NCBI GenBank assembly: GCA_964450715.1
Contig: CAYVFC010000066.1
Coordinates: forward strand, 1 to 42,968
DNA length: 42,968 bases
Reading direction: 5' to 3'
Source: CAYVFC01 sp964450715
GTDB taxonomy: Bacteria > Myxococcota_A > Polyangia > Polyangiales > JAFGIB01
Shown here: piece by piece, positions 8,637 through 16,445 of the stretch
How positions within the stretch are numbered: position 1 is the first letter of the stretch
Layout: the number at the start of each line of letters is the position of its first letter
Notes under the pieces: generated by a model
Told to the model about the DNA's origin: nothing
Databases searched by the model: none
What the model saw: the letters and a program-made list of their open reading frames with translations, nothing else
Position numbers and translations under genes: made by a program

Positions 8637-9180
8637 GCGCAGAACTTTCGCCGTGTACGTAACCGTTTGCCCCTGCTGCTCGGCAAGGGTGCGTCTGCTC
8701 GAAATGGCCACCGTCGATCCCGAGATCCTCAAGGGCCTGGCCCGGGCTAGGCTGGGCTGGAGCCGGGCTGGGGCCGGGCCGGGCTGGGCTCGGGCCCATG
8801 CCCCCGCCGAGGCCCCTGCCGAATCCGCCCGGACAGCCCGGCCAGCTGTCTCTTTCGTTCGGTTTCGGTTGAGCGGAGCGAAACACAATTCTAGCACGGC
8901 GCACAGCGGAGCGCGCCCGGAATCGTTTTTCGGAATCGTTTTTCGCGATGTACCGCTACGTTCGCGGTTCGCTGTGTGCCCCGCTAGACCTCGAGTTTTC
9001 ACGCCCGCCGCCCGTCACTGCCCTCGCTCCGCTCCGATCTCGGACGCGCCCCTCGGTCAACCTCGCCTCTCTCCTGTACTCTACCCGCCGGCTCATCTAC
9101 TCTCGAACCTGAAAAATCAGGCTTATTTGTCCTTCCCGCTCCCACGCAAGCGGGGTTAATGATAACTTCGCCGGAAGCCT
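8637..9180. other. Low-complexity intergenic DNA without a gene
   Basis: The stretch 8741-8805 is an irregular GGGCTGG/GGGCCGG-rich run with G-quadruplex potential on the plus strand. CGGAATCGTTTTT is tandemly duplicated at 8918-8930 and 8931-8943. The longest open frame (from 8653) is Arg/Pro/Ala-rich and resembles no protein I know. Base composition shifts to AT-richer DNA near 9100, just before the phosphoesterase gene. Confidence 0.5.
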
Positions 9181-9197
9181 CTTTATATCATATAAAG
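9181..9197. promoter_or_regulatory. AT-rich perfect palindrome upstream of the phosphoesterase gene
   Basis: CTTTATATCATATAAAG is a perfect palindrome around a central C, ending 16 bp before the ATG at 9214. It could be an operator overlapping a -10 element (TATCAT or TATAAA). No regulator gene is adjacent, so the role is a guess. Confidence 0.4.
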
Positions 9198-9213
9198 GTA
9201 TTTCGGTTACGAA

Positions 9214-9933
9214 ATGATCCAAACAAGCGAGACGCCTATGTCCCGGACTTTCATAATTGGTGATGTTCACGGTTGCGCGGAAGAGTTGCACACGTTGCTG
9301 AAGCGTTGCCAGGTGAAGGAGAGTGACCGCGTTATCTTCGTCGGAGATCTCATCGGAAGAGGACCACAATCAAAACAGGTTCTCAATCTCGTTCGAGAAT
9401 ACAACGCAGAATCCGTGCTGGGCGATTACGAAGCCGCTCTATTGGAATGGAAGAGCCACGTCGATCGAGACATGACGCCTCCGGCTCTTGACCCGGCTTT
9501 ATTCAGTGTATCGGTGAGCCTCGTTCAAGAAGACTGGGAACTTTTAAAGACACTGCCGCTCTATATTCGTTTACCGGAATACGAATCGGTCGTCGTTCAC
9601 GGTGGGTTTTTACCGAATATACCAATAGAGGAACAAAACAGGACGACGATGCTAACCTTAAGAACCCTTGAATCTGACGTCGACGGAGACGATACGCGGG
9701 GCAAAGTCGTTCTGTGGGCGGGCGTATGGGAAGGACCGGACTTGGTCGTTTTTGGTCACAACGAATGCATAGGGCTTCAACGCCATCCAAAAGCGATTGG
9801 ATTGGATACAGGCTGTGTTTTCGGAGGAGAATTGACGACCTTGATCCTTCCGCAGAAAGAGGTCTATAAAGTCGAAGCCAAACAAGCCTACGCGGAACCA
9901 AGAGAAGACGATCTTTTATGGGACGCGACCTAA
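9214..9933 (+). CDS. ApaH/PrpE-type metallophosphoesterase with altered GNHE motif
   Basis: This 239-aa calcineurin-like phosphoesterase is of the bacterial Ser/Thr phosphatase or diadenosine-tetraphosphatase (ApaH/PrpE) type. Visible motifs are GDVHG (16-20), GDLIGRG (44-50), VVHGGF and a late FGHNE. The third motif, normally GNHE or GNHD with a metal-binding Asn and catalytic His, reads GDYE (70-73), so activity may be reduced or changed. Size fits the single-domain family. The ATG at 9238 (Met9) is an alternative start closer to the conserved MSRTFIIGD beginning. The gene stands alone, flanked by decayed DNA on both sides, and is AT-richer than the cobalamin genes. Those features suggest horizontal acquisition. 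Substrate unknown. Confidence 0.82.
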   Translation: MIQTSETPMSRTFIIGDVHGCAEELHTLLKRCQVKESDRVIFVGDLIGRGPQSKQVLNLVREYNAESVLGDYEAALLEWKSHVDRDMTPPALDPALFSVSVSLVQEDWELLKTLPLYIRLPEYESVVVHGGFLPNIPIEEQNRTTMLTLRTLESDVDGDDTRGKVVLWAGVWEGPDLVVFGHNECIGLQRHPKAIGLDTGCVFGGELTTLILPQKEVYKVEAKQAYAEPREDDLLWDAT

Positions 9934-10375
9934 CCCCACCAGCAACCGTTCAGGGGGGTAGTCGGTGTCTGAAACGACGGCGGAATCCTCTCCGGTCGAG
10001 GTGAGCTAGGGGGCCTGCCAGGAGAATCCCCCGGTTTCTCGACAGGTAGATCTTGCCGCCGTTGCCATAGGCGATCAGCCGGCTCGATCGCCTAGACACG
10101 AAAAGTCTGGAGAAACTGTAATTTCTTTTACTCTCGAGACGGGTTTTCGGCGCCATCGCGTGCCAACTCGCGCCGCCGTCCGAGGTTTTCAGCAAGATAT
10201 CGTTGCGGTCGCAGGGGACTTGATAGGTGCAGTAACCCACGGCGTAGCCGACGCGGCGATTGATGAAGGCGGCGTCGCTGATGACGCGGCCTGAGTTCCC
10301 CTCGAAGCCCGATTTCTGACGGCCCATTTCTCGCCGCAGTTGTTGGTGCGGAGAATGAAGTTTCGTATGATGAAG
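9916..10375 (-). pseudogene. Frameshifted BNR/YCF48-like beta-propeller remnant
   Basis: Reading the minus strand from about 10375, one frame gives NFILRTNNCGEKWAV, a second gives RVISDAAFINRRVGYAVGY, then NDILLKTSDGGASWHAM and GNGGKIYLS, and a third gives GGFSWQAP followed by a stop and LTSTGEDSAVVSDTDYP. Each piece matches the BNR or YCF48-type repeat (Thr-x-Asp-Gly-Gly-x-x-Trp). At least two frameshifts and one stop separate them, so the gene is dead. It keeps only part of a propeller and has no start region. Its 3' end touches the phosphoesterase gene and its 5' end stops before the riboswitch. Confidence 0.7.
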
Positions 10376-10550
10376 AAGCTCGGGATCAAGCCGACGACTC
10401 TCGGCAGGTGGCGCAGCGCAGACCGGATCAAGGCTCGCATATGCAACGACCACGGCCAATGGCTATACCGTAAGATGAGACGACAGGGGTGCGAATCAGC
10501 AAACAGCGATGGGAACCCGAGGTCGACATCTTGCCCATAATAGCGATCCT

Positions 10551-10722
10551 GGTTGACTGGCTTCCGGCGTTTCTGCTATGGCGCGAGTAGAGGTCAAGGG
10601 AAGACGGTGCGAGTCCGTCGCGGTCCCGCCGCTGTAACCGAGGACGAAAGCTGCATCCAGCCACTGCCGATAGGTGGGAAGGCGCAGCGAGTAGGATGAG
10701 CCGGAAGCCAGAAGACCTGCCT
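10551..10722 (+). promoter_or_regulatory. Cobalamin (AdoCbl-class) riboswitch
   Basis: The closing stem pairs CTGGCTTCCGG (10557-10567) with CCGGAAGCCAG (10701-10711). Between them lie the conserved core AAGACGGTGCGAGTCC and GCGGTCCCGCCGCTGTAA, the B12 box GCCACTG (10660-10666) with GGGAAGGCGC, and GAGTAGGATGAGCC. This is the textbook cobalamin aptamer layout. It sits about 180 bp upstream of cobC on the same strand and should repress the whole cobalamin/cobalt operon when cobalamin is plentiful. Confidence 0.96.
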
Positions 10723-10783
10723 CACCGATGGTTCATGACCGGCCTCCGGATCTGAGGCACGGCGTGATTCCAGGGAACGAAAA

Positions 10784-10830
10784 ACGGCGTTCCAGACCGA
10801 AGTTGGTTTGGAGGTGCCGTTGTTTCGCTC
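10784..10830 (+). terminator. Hairpin between riboswitch and cobC, candidate expression platform
   Basis: ACGGCGTTCCAGACC (10784-10798) pairs with GGTTTGGAGGTGCCGT (10805-10820), allowing three G-U pairs and one bulge, around a short GAAGTT loop. It is followed by TGTTTCGCTC, a weak U-tract. The position fits a transcription-termination expression platform for the riboswitch. The poor U-run means Rho-assisted or antiterminated control is also possible. Confidence 0.55.
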
Positions 10831-10899
10831 AGTTCCAGCGCTAGCGAATGTGGCCGAGGCCGCCTATCGAAGCGGTATCGGTATCCTTGCGTCGGAGCG

Positions 10900-11526
10900 A
10901 TGGCCGTGACGCGGAGGCTATTGCTCGTTCGCCACGGCGAGATCGACCCGCAGAATGGGAGCCGGTTTCTCGGTCGCTCCGATCCGCCGCTCGGGCCCAT
11001 CGGTAGAACGCAGGCCGAGGAGCTCGGCGCGCTCGTCGAATCGTTCCGCCCGACGCGCTGCCTTTCGAGCCCCTTGCGGCGTTCGGTAGAGACCGCCCAA
11101 CGCGCTCTGGGTACGACTCGGGTCGAGCTCGAGCTACGGGAAGAGTTGTGTGAGATCGACTTCGGACGCTGGGAAGGACGGCCGTTCGCCGACGTGCAGG
11201 CGGAAGACCCGAAGCTGGTGAGCCGGTGGGTCGCGGACGAGAGCTCGTTCGCCTTTCCGGCTGGAGAATCGGTGGCCGGCTTCCGCGCGCGCGTATGCGC
11301 GGTGCTCGGGCTGCTCGAATCGCCGCGATCATCGGCGACCGTACTGTTCTCGCACGCCGGAGTGATCCGTTCCCTGCTCTGCCACTTGCTGCAGATCCCA
11401 CTGGATCGGCACCGCGCCTTTACCGTGCGCTGCGGCGCCGCAGCCGCGGTCGCCGAGCAGAACGGAGCCTATGCGCTGTTCGGCCTCAACCTGCGCTTTC
11501 CGGAGCAAATCGCATGGCCGTCGTGA
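10900..11526 (+). CDS. cobC: Alpha-ribazole phosphatase (histidine phosphatase)
   Basis: This 208-aa protein removes the phosphate from alpha-ribazole-5'-phosphate (or adenosylcobalamin-5'-phosphate) in lower-ligand assembly. The histidine-phosphatase signature LVRHGE is near residue 10. The second His is in LFSHAGVIRSL near residue 150, and conserved Arg residues are in SSPLRRSVETA and EIDFGRWEG. Length fits CobC. It is the first gene after the riboswitch. The ATG at 10900 is very close to the upstream GGAG; a GTG at 10906 has better spacing and gives the usual short N-terminus. The 3' end overlaps cobU by 13 bp. Confidence 0.9.
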   Translation: MAVTRRLLLVRHGEIDPQNGSRFLGRSDPPLGPIGRTQAEELGALVESFRPTRCLSSPLRRSVETAQRALGTTRVELELREELCEIDFGRWEGRPFADVQAEDPKLVSRWVADESSFAFPAGESVAGFRARVCAVLGLLESPRSSATVLFSHAGVIRSLLCHLLQIPLDRHRAFTVRCGAAAAVAEQNGAYALFGLNLRFPEQIAWPS

Positions 11527-12059
11527 GCCTGATCACCGGAGGCGCGCGAAGCGGCAAGAGCGAGCACGCTCGGAGACTGGCGGAGAGCTTCCCTGGGCCA
11601 CGCGTCTACCTGGCTACCTGCGTGCCCGAGGACGGCGAGATGCGGGAACGCGTGCAGCGCCACCGACGAGCGCGCGCCGGCCGAGAGTGGACTACGATCG
11701 AGGAGCCGCTGGCGCTCTCGGACCACCTGCCCGGGCTGCGGGCGCGGGTAGTGCTCATCGATTGCATCACGCTGTGGGTGAGCAACCTGATGGCCGAGGC
11801 GAATCGCGCTTCCCGCTCGCTCGATGAAAAGACCGTGGTCGAAAGGGCCGAAGAGTTGGCCATGACGGCGCGGCAAGTCGAGGCGGAAGTCATCATGGTG
11901 ACGGGCGAGGTTGGAATGGGAGTCGTTCCGGACAATCCGGTGGGGCGCCTGTACCGCGACCTGCTCGGTATCTGCAACCAAACCCTGTCCGCTAGCGCAG
12001 ACGCCGTAACCCTGGTCGCCTGCGGGCTGCCGCTGAGCTTGAAGGAAAGATTGCGATGA
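11514..12059 (+). CDS. cobU: Adenosylcobinamide kinase / adenosylcobinamide-phosphate guanylyltransferase
   Basis: CobU phosphorylates adenosylcobinamide and then transfers GMP from GTP to give AdoCbi-GDP, the substrate of CobS. The 181-aa product begins MAVVSLITGGARSGKS, the typical CobU P-loop. The expected guanylylated His is in the RVQRHRRARAGREW stretch, and VLIDCITLWVSNLM is the family's Walker B-like segment. VTGEVGMGVVPDNPVGRLYRD is also diagnostic. The start at 11514 was chosen by homology, since the open frame extends upstream through cobC in another frame. The stop overlaps the cobT start (ATGA). Confidence 0.93.
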   Translation: MAVVSLITGGARSGKSEHARRLAESFPGPRVYLATCVPEDGEMRERVQRHRRARAGREWTTIEEPLALSDHLPGLRARVVLIDCITLWVSNLMAEANRASRSLDEKTVVERAEELAMTARQVEAEVIMVTGEVGMGVVPDNPVGRLYRDLLGICNQTLSASADAVTLVACGLPLSLKERLR

Positions 12060-13123
12060 ATCTATTACAGGAAACGATCTCGAATATATCGCTGAAAGAC
12101 GAGGCCTTCCGTCTGCGGGCGAAAGAGCGGCTCGGCCAGCTGACCATGCCACACTGGGCGCTGGGCCGGCTGATGGATCTCGGCCTCGAGCTTGCCGGAA
12201 TGACGCGATCGCTGCAGCCGGCCGTCTCCAGGCGGACGGTCTTTGTCTTTGCCGGGGACCACGGGGTCTGCGCGGAGAAGACGAGCCTGTACCCGCAAGA
12301 GGTGACGGCCCAGATGGTCTACAACTTCGTGCAGGGCGGCGCCGGCATCAACGCGCTGGCGCACCAGGCAGCTGCCGAAATCGTGGTGGTGGACATGGGG
12401 GTGGCCGGATCGCTGGAGAATCTGGCGCGCGACGGTCTGATCGTCTCGAAAAAGATCGCCCTCGGTACGAAGAATATGGCGCGCGGCCCGGCCATGACCC
12501 GCGAGCAGGCCGTGCGCTCGCTGGAAGCCGGAATCGAGCTGGCGCTCGATCACGCCGACCGGGTCGATCTATTCGGCACCGGCGACATGGGAATCGGCAA
12601 CACCACGCCGAGCGCCGCCATCACCTCAGTGGTCACCGGGCTGCCGCCCTCCGTGGTCACCGGCATTGGTACCGGGATCGATTTGGAACAGCTCCGCGCC
12701 AAGATCGCGGTGATCGAACGGGCCATCGCCTTCAACTTGCCAGAACCGTCCGACGGCCTGGATATCCTCGCCAAGGTGGGGGGCTTTGAGATCGGCGGTA
12801 TCGCCGGGCTCATCCTGGGCGCGGCGCGCCTGCGCCGGCCGGTCCTGGTGGACGGTTTCATCTCCACAGCCGGCGCCCTGATCGCCTCGCTGCTCTGCCC
12901 CGCCTGCAAGGACTTCATGGTCGCCGCCCACCTGAGCGTCGAGCGGGGGCATCAGGCCGCGCTGCGACAGCTCGGGCTCGAGCCGCTGCTCGATCTGAAC
13001 CTTCGCCTGGGAGAAGGCACGGGCGCCGCGCTGGCGATGAACATCGTCGCGGCGGCCGTCGGCGTGCTAACCGAGGTCGCCACCTTTGCCGAAGCCGGCG
13101 TTTCGGAGGCCGACGCTCGATGA
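12056..13123 (+). CDS. cobT: Nicotinate-nucleotide:dimethylbenzimidazole phosphoribosyltransferase
   Basis: CobT activates the lower-ligand base as its alpha-ribotide using nicotinate mononucleotide. The 355-aa product has the family hallmarks VFVFAGDHGV near residue 60, GGAGINALA near 94, the LFGTGDMGIGNTTPSAAI segment near 174-191, VDGFISTAGALIA near 265, and the catalytic-Glu motif LRLGEGTGAALA near 317. Length is normal. It overlaps cobU and cobS by 4 bp each, implying translational coupling. The base actually attached (dimethylbenzimidazole or another) cannot be told from this window. Confidence 0.95.
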   Translation: MNLLQETISNISLKDEAFRLRAKERLGQLTMPHWALGRLMDLGLELAGMTRSLQPAVSRRTVFVFAGDHGVCAEKTSLYPQEVTAQMVYNFVQGGAGINALAHQAAAEIVVVDMGVAGSLENLARDGLIVSKKIALGTKNMARGPAMTREQAVRSLEAGIELALDHADRVDLFGTGDMGIGNTTPSAAITSVVTGLPPSVVTGIGTGIDLEQLRAKIAVIERAIAFNLPEPSDGLDILAKVGGFEIGGIAGLILGAARLRRPVLVDGFISTAGALIASLLCPACKDFMVAAHLSVERGHQAALRQLGLEPLLDLNLRLGEGTGAALAMNIVAAAVGVLTEVATFAEAGVSEADAR

Positions 13124-13869
13124 AACCGTTGTTCGTCGCCATCGGCTTTCTGACGGCCGTGCCCCTGCCCGCCTCGCTGCGCGGCGCCCCGTCAGACCTG
13201 TCGAGAAGCATGATCGCCTTTCCGGTCGTCGGTCTCGGGCTGGGAATGCTCATCGCCTCTCTCGATCGACTTCTAGTGCAGGTAATGCCGACGAGCGTGG
13301 TGAGCGTGCTGCTGGTGCTGGCCTTGCTGGGTTTGACCGGCGCGCTTCATCTCGACGGTCTGGCCGACACGGCCGACGGATTTCTAAGCGCGCGGCCGCC
13401 CGAGCGCATCCTGGAGATCATGAAAGACCCCCGCGTCGGAACCATGGGGGTTGCCGCGGTCTGCGGGGTGTTGATGCTCAAGGCCGCGCTGTTCGGCGCC
13501 ATTCCGCCTTCGATACGGTTCGCGACTCTGGTCCTCGTACCCACCTTCGGCCGCAGCGCCATGGTCTGGGTCATGCAAATGCTTCCCTACGTCCGCGAGC
13601 AGGGCACGGGGCTCGGCTTTAACCGCCGGCCGGCCTGGTTGCCGCTACTGGCTTCGATCCTGGTCCCAGCGGCGGCGGGATTTCTTCTGATAGGCCGGCA
13701 AGGCGTGCTGGTCTGGCTCGCCGCCCTGGCGGCGACCGGATGTCTGGCGCTCTGGTTCCGCCGCAAGATCGGCGGCTGGACCGGCGACACCGTCGGCGCC
13801 ACCAGCGAGCTCGTCGAGCTTATACCCGCTTTGCTGGTGGTCGCGCTCGCCGGGTGGAGGGCCGCATGA
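13120..13869 (+). CDS. cobS: Adenosylcobinamide-GDP ribazoletransferase (cobalamin synthase)
   Basis: This 249-aa integral membrane enzyme joins AdoCbi-GDP with alpha-ribazole (or its phosphate). The FLTAVPLP start, the metal-binding LHLDGLADTADGFLS motif near residue 72 and the following RILEIMKDPRVGTMGV are diagnostic. Several hydrophobic helices follow. It overlaps the cobT stop and the next start by 4 bp each. Confidence 0.94.
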   Translation: MKPLFVAIGFLTAVPLPASLRGAPSDLSRSMIAFPVVGLGLGMLIASLDRLLVQVMPTSVVSVLLVLALLGLTGALHLDGLADTADGFLSARPPERILEIMKDPRVGTMGVAAVCGVLMLKAALFGAIPPSIRFATLVLVPTFGRSAMVWVMQMLPYVREQGTGLGFNRRPAWLPLLASILVPAAAGFLLIGRQGVLVWLAALAATGCLALWFRRKIGGWTGDTVGATSELVELIPALLVVALAGWRAA

Positions 13870-16445
13870 GCCAGGCGCGACACGGCGGAAACGTCTGGCG
13901 GCTGGCCGAAGAAATCGGCCTTCGAGTCGAGGACCTGCTGGATTTCTCGGCCAACATCAACCCGCTGGGGCCTCCCGACTGGCTGCGCACCACCATCGGG
14001 GCGGCGGTAAGCGAGCTCGTACACTACCCCGATCCCGCCTGCACGCGGCTGGTCCGGTCGCTCGCCAAACACCACGCCGTCGCTCCGGAAACGGTTCTAC
14101 CCGGCAACGGGTCTGCCGAGGTACTGGCCGCCATTCCGCGCGAAGCCGCTTGTCGCCGCGCGGTGATCCCGGTCCCCTCGTACGTCGACTATCGCGCCGC
14201 GGCCGAGAGCGCCGGCCTGCCGGTGCTCGCCCTCGCCGCGACCCCTGAGGACGGCTTCCGCCTCGATCTCGGTCGGCTGCAAGCGGTTTTACAGCCGGGC
14301 GATCTCGTCATTCTCGGACAGCCCAACAACCCCACCGGCACCGTGGCCGAACCGGCAGAAATCCGCGCCCTGGCGCGGCTACTCCCCGACTGCTTCTTCC
14401 TGGTGGACGAGGCGTTCTTCGATTTTGCCAAGGGTACCGATTCGCTGATCGCGGACCGGCCGGAAAACCTCGCCGTCACCCGCTCCTTTACCAAGATCCT
14501 GGCCATTCCCGGTCTGCGTCTGGGATATGCGGTGGCCGATCAGCGGCTGATATCGCGCGTTCGCCGCGCCCTTCCCCCCTGGTCGGTGAACCACCTGGCG
14601 CAGCGAGTCGGTATCAGGGCGCTGAACGAAAGCGATGACTACATCGGGCAAACGCGCACCCTGGTTGCCGAGCAGCGGCAGTGGCTCGCGGCAGAGCTGT
14701 CCCGCTTCGATGGTCTGACGGTATTGCCCGGATCGGCCAACTTCCTGCTGGTGCGCCTGGACCGGTCGGGGATGGACGCGCAGACCCTGGCCGACCGGCT
14801 GCTCGCCAGCGCGGCCATCGCCGTCCGCACCTGCAGCAACTTCGAGGGGCTGGACGGGCGATACCTCCGCCTGGCCGTGCGCAAGGCCGAGGACAACCAG
14901 CGGTTGTGCGAGGCGCTCGAAGATCTGCTGAACCGGAGAGCCAATCGCAAGAGGCCCAGGCGGCGCCCGGCCACGCCGGCCCTGATGTTCCAGGGAACCG
15001 GGTCGGGCGCGGGAAAGAGCCTGATGACTGCCGCGCTCTGCCGCATCCTGCTCGAGGACGGCATGCGCGTCGCTCCCTTCAAGTCCCAGAACATGTCGCT
15101 CAACTCCTTCGTCACCCCGGACGGCGGGGAGATGGGTCGGGCGCAGGTGTTGCAGGCCCAGGCCTGTCGCCTGACGCCGGACGTGCGCATGAACCCCATC
15201 CTGCTCAAGCCCAGCAGCGATACCGGCTCTCAGGTAATCGTGCTGGGCCACCCGGTCGGCACCATGAACGTGGAACGGTATATAGACTACAAGCCAGAGG
15301 CGTTCGATCAAGCGAAACGGGCTTACGACCAGCTCGCCTCGGAGCACGAGGTAATGGTGATCGAAGGGGCCGGGAGCCCGGCCGAGGTCAACCTCAGTCG
15401 TCACGACATCGCCAACATGGCCATGGCCCGCCACGCCCGCGCGCGCGTGTTTCTGGTAGGCGACATCGACCGCGGCGGCGTGTTCGCCGCCTTTACCGGA
15501 ACGCTGGACGCCCTGCGGGAAGGGGAGCGCTCACTGGTTTCGGGCTTCGTCGTCAATCGCTTCCGCGGCCGCGCCCGTCTTCTGGACGAGGGTTTGTCCT
15601 GGGTGCGGCGCGCCACCGGCCGACCGGTGATCGGCGTCGTGCCCTATCTCCCGCGGCTGGGTCTTCCGGAAGAGGATTCGGTTGCGCTCGACGCGCGCGC
15701 CGATGCTCTGGACGGTAAACGGGCGGACCGGGTCGCGATCGGCGTGGTCCGGCTTCCCCATATCTCGAACTTCACCGACTTTGACGCGCTCGAATCCGAG
15801 CCAGACGTCGCCCTACGCTTCTTGCGGGAGCCGGTCAATCTACGCGCCTTCGACGCCCTGGTCATCCCCGGCAGCAAGAACGTAATGGCCGACGCCGGTT
15901 TTCTACGGGCGAGCGGCTGGAGCGAGGCCATCCGCGGCTTGGTCGAGCGCGGAACCGAGGTGATCGGAATCTGCGGGGGCTATCAACTGCTGGGCGAGAG
16001 CATCGCCGACCCGCACGGCGTGGAGTCGTCCGGGCGGAGCGTCGACTGCCTAGGCCTGTTGCCGGTGCGGACCGTACTCGAAGCGAACAAGACCCTGCGC
16101 TGCGTCGAGGCCCTCCATCTTCCCTCGGGCTGCGCGCTACGCGGATATGAGATCCACCACGGGCTCAGCAGCAGCCATGCGGGCTCTCCGGTGGTCGAGC
16201 GGAGCGAGGGCTCGGTCATCGGCACCTGCGACGGGGAGGGTCGGGTCTGGGGCACCTATTTACACGGCCTGTTCGACGCGGACGGTTTCCGCCGGTACTT
16301 CATCAACCGTATCCGCAACCGCGTCGGGCTCGATCCGCTTGTCTCGGGTATCCGCTACGACGTCGAGCCGTCTCTACAGCGCCTGGCCGACACCGTGCGA
16401 GCCAGCCTGGATCTGGGCCTCATCTACCGGGAGTTGGGCCTATGA
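13866..16445 (+). CDS. cobD-cbiP: CobD-CbiP fusion: threonine-phosphate decarboxylase + cobyric acid synthase
   Basis: One 859-aa reading frame holds two enzymes. Residues 1-355 are a PLP-dependent L-threonine-O-3-phosphate decarboxylase (CobD): SANINPLGPP (28-37), GQPNNPTG (151-158), VDEAFFDF (180-187) and the PLP-lysine motif SFTKILAIPGLRLGY with Lys210. It makes (R)-1-aminopropan-2-ol phosphate. A basic linker (357-370) leads to CbiP/CobQ at 371-859. That half has the ATP-binding GTGSGAGKS (377-385), APFKSQNMSLNSFVT, and a glutamine-amidotransferase half with Cys703 (GICGGYQ) and His800 (YLHGLF). It amidates adenosylcobyrinic diamide to cobyric acid. The products of the two halves meet at CbiB, the next gene. 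Start ATG 13866 overlaps the cobS stop; no frameshift or stop lies between the halves. Confidence 0.94.
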   Translation: MSQARHGGNVWRLAEEIGLRVEDLLDFSANINPLGPPDWLRTTIGAAVSELVHYPDPACTRLVRSLAKHHAVAPETVLPGNGSAEVLAAIPREAACRRAVIPVPSYVDYRAAAESAGLPVLALAATPEDGFRLDLGRLQAVLQPGDLVILGQPNNPTGTVAEPAEIRALARLLPDCFFLVDEAFFDFAKGTDSLIADRPENLAVTRSFTKILAIPGLRLGYAVADQRLISRVRRALPPWSVNHLAQRVGIRALNESDDYIGQTRTLVAEQRQWLAAELSRFDGLTVLPGSANFLLVRLDRSGMDAQTLADRLLASAAIAVRTCSNFEGLDGRYLRLAVRKAEDNQRLCEALEDLLNRRANRKRPRRRPATPALMFQGTGSGAGKSLMTAALCRILLEDGMRVAPFKSQNMSLNSFVTPDGGEMGRAQVLQAQACRLTPDVRMNPILLKPSSDTGSQVIVLGHPVGTMNVERYIDYKPEAFDQAKRAYDQLASEHEVMVIEGAGSPAEVNLSRHDIANMAMARHARARVFLVGDIDRGGVFAAFTGTLDALREGERSLVSGFVVNRFRGRARLLDEGLSWVRRATGRPVIGVVPYLPRLGLPEEDSVALDARADALDGKRADRVAIGVVRLPHISNFTDFDALESEPDVALRFLREPVNLRAFDALVIPGSKNVMADAGFLRASGWSEAIRGLVERGTEVIGICGGYQLLGESIADPHGVESSGRSVDCLGLLPVRTVLEANKTLRCVEALHLPSGCALRGYEIHHGLSSSHAGSPVVERSEGSVIGTCDGEGRVWGTYLHGLFDADGFRRYFINRIRNRVGLDPLVSGIRYDVEPSLQRLADTVRASLDLGLIYRELGL

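Noticed and set aside
8653..9159. 168-codon frame after the tandem repeats
   Set aside because: Low-complexity Arg/Pro/Ala composition, no ribosome site, no recognisable domain.
13866..16445. CobD-CbiP junction as an assembly artefact
   Set aside because: Both halves are complete, the linker is continuous and in frame, and operon overlaps on both sides are intact.
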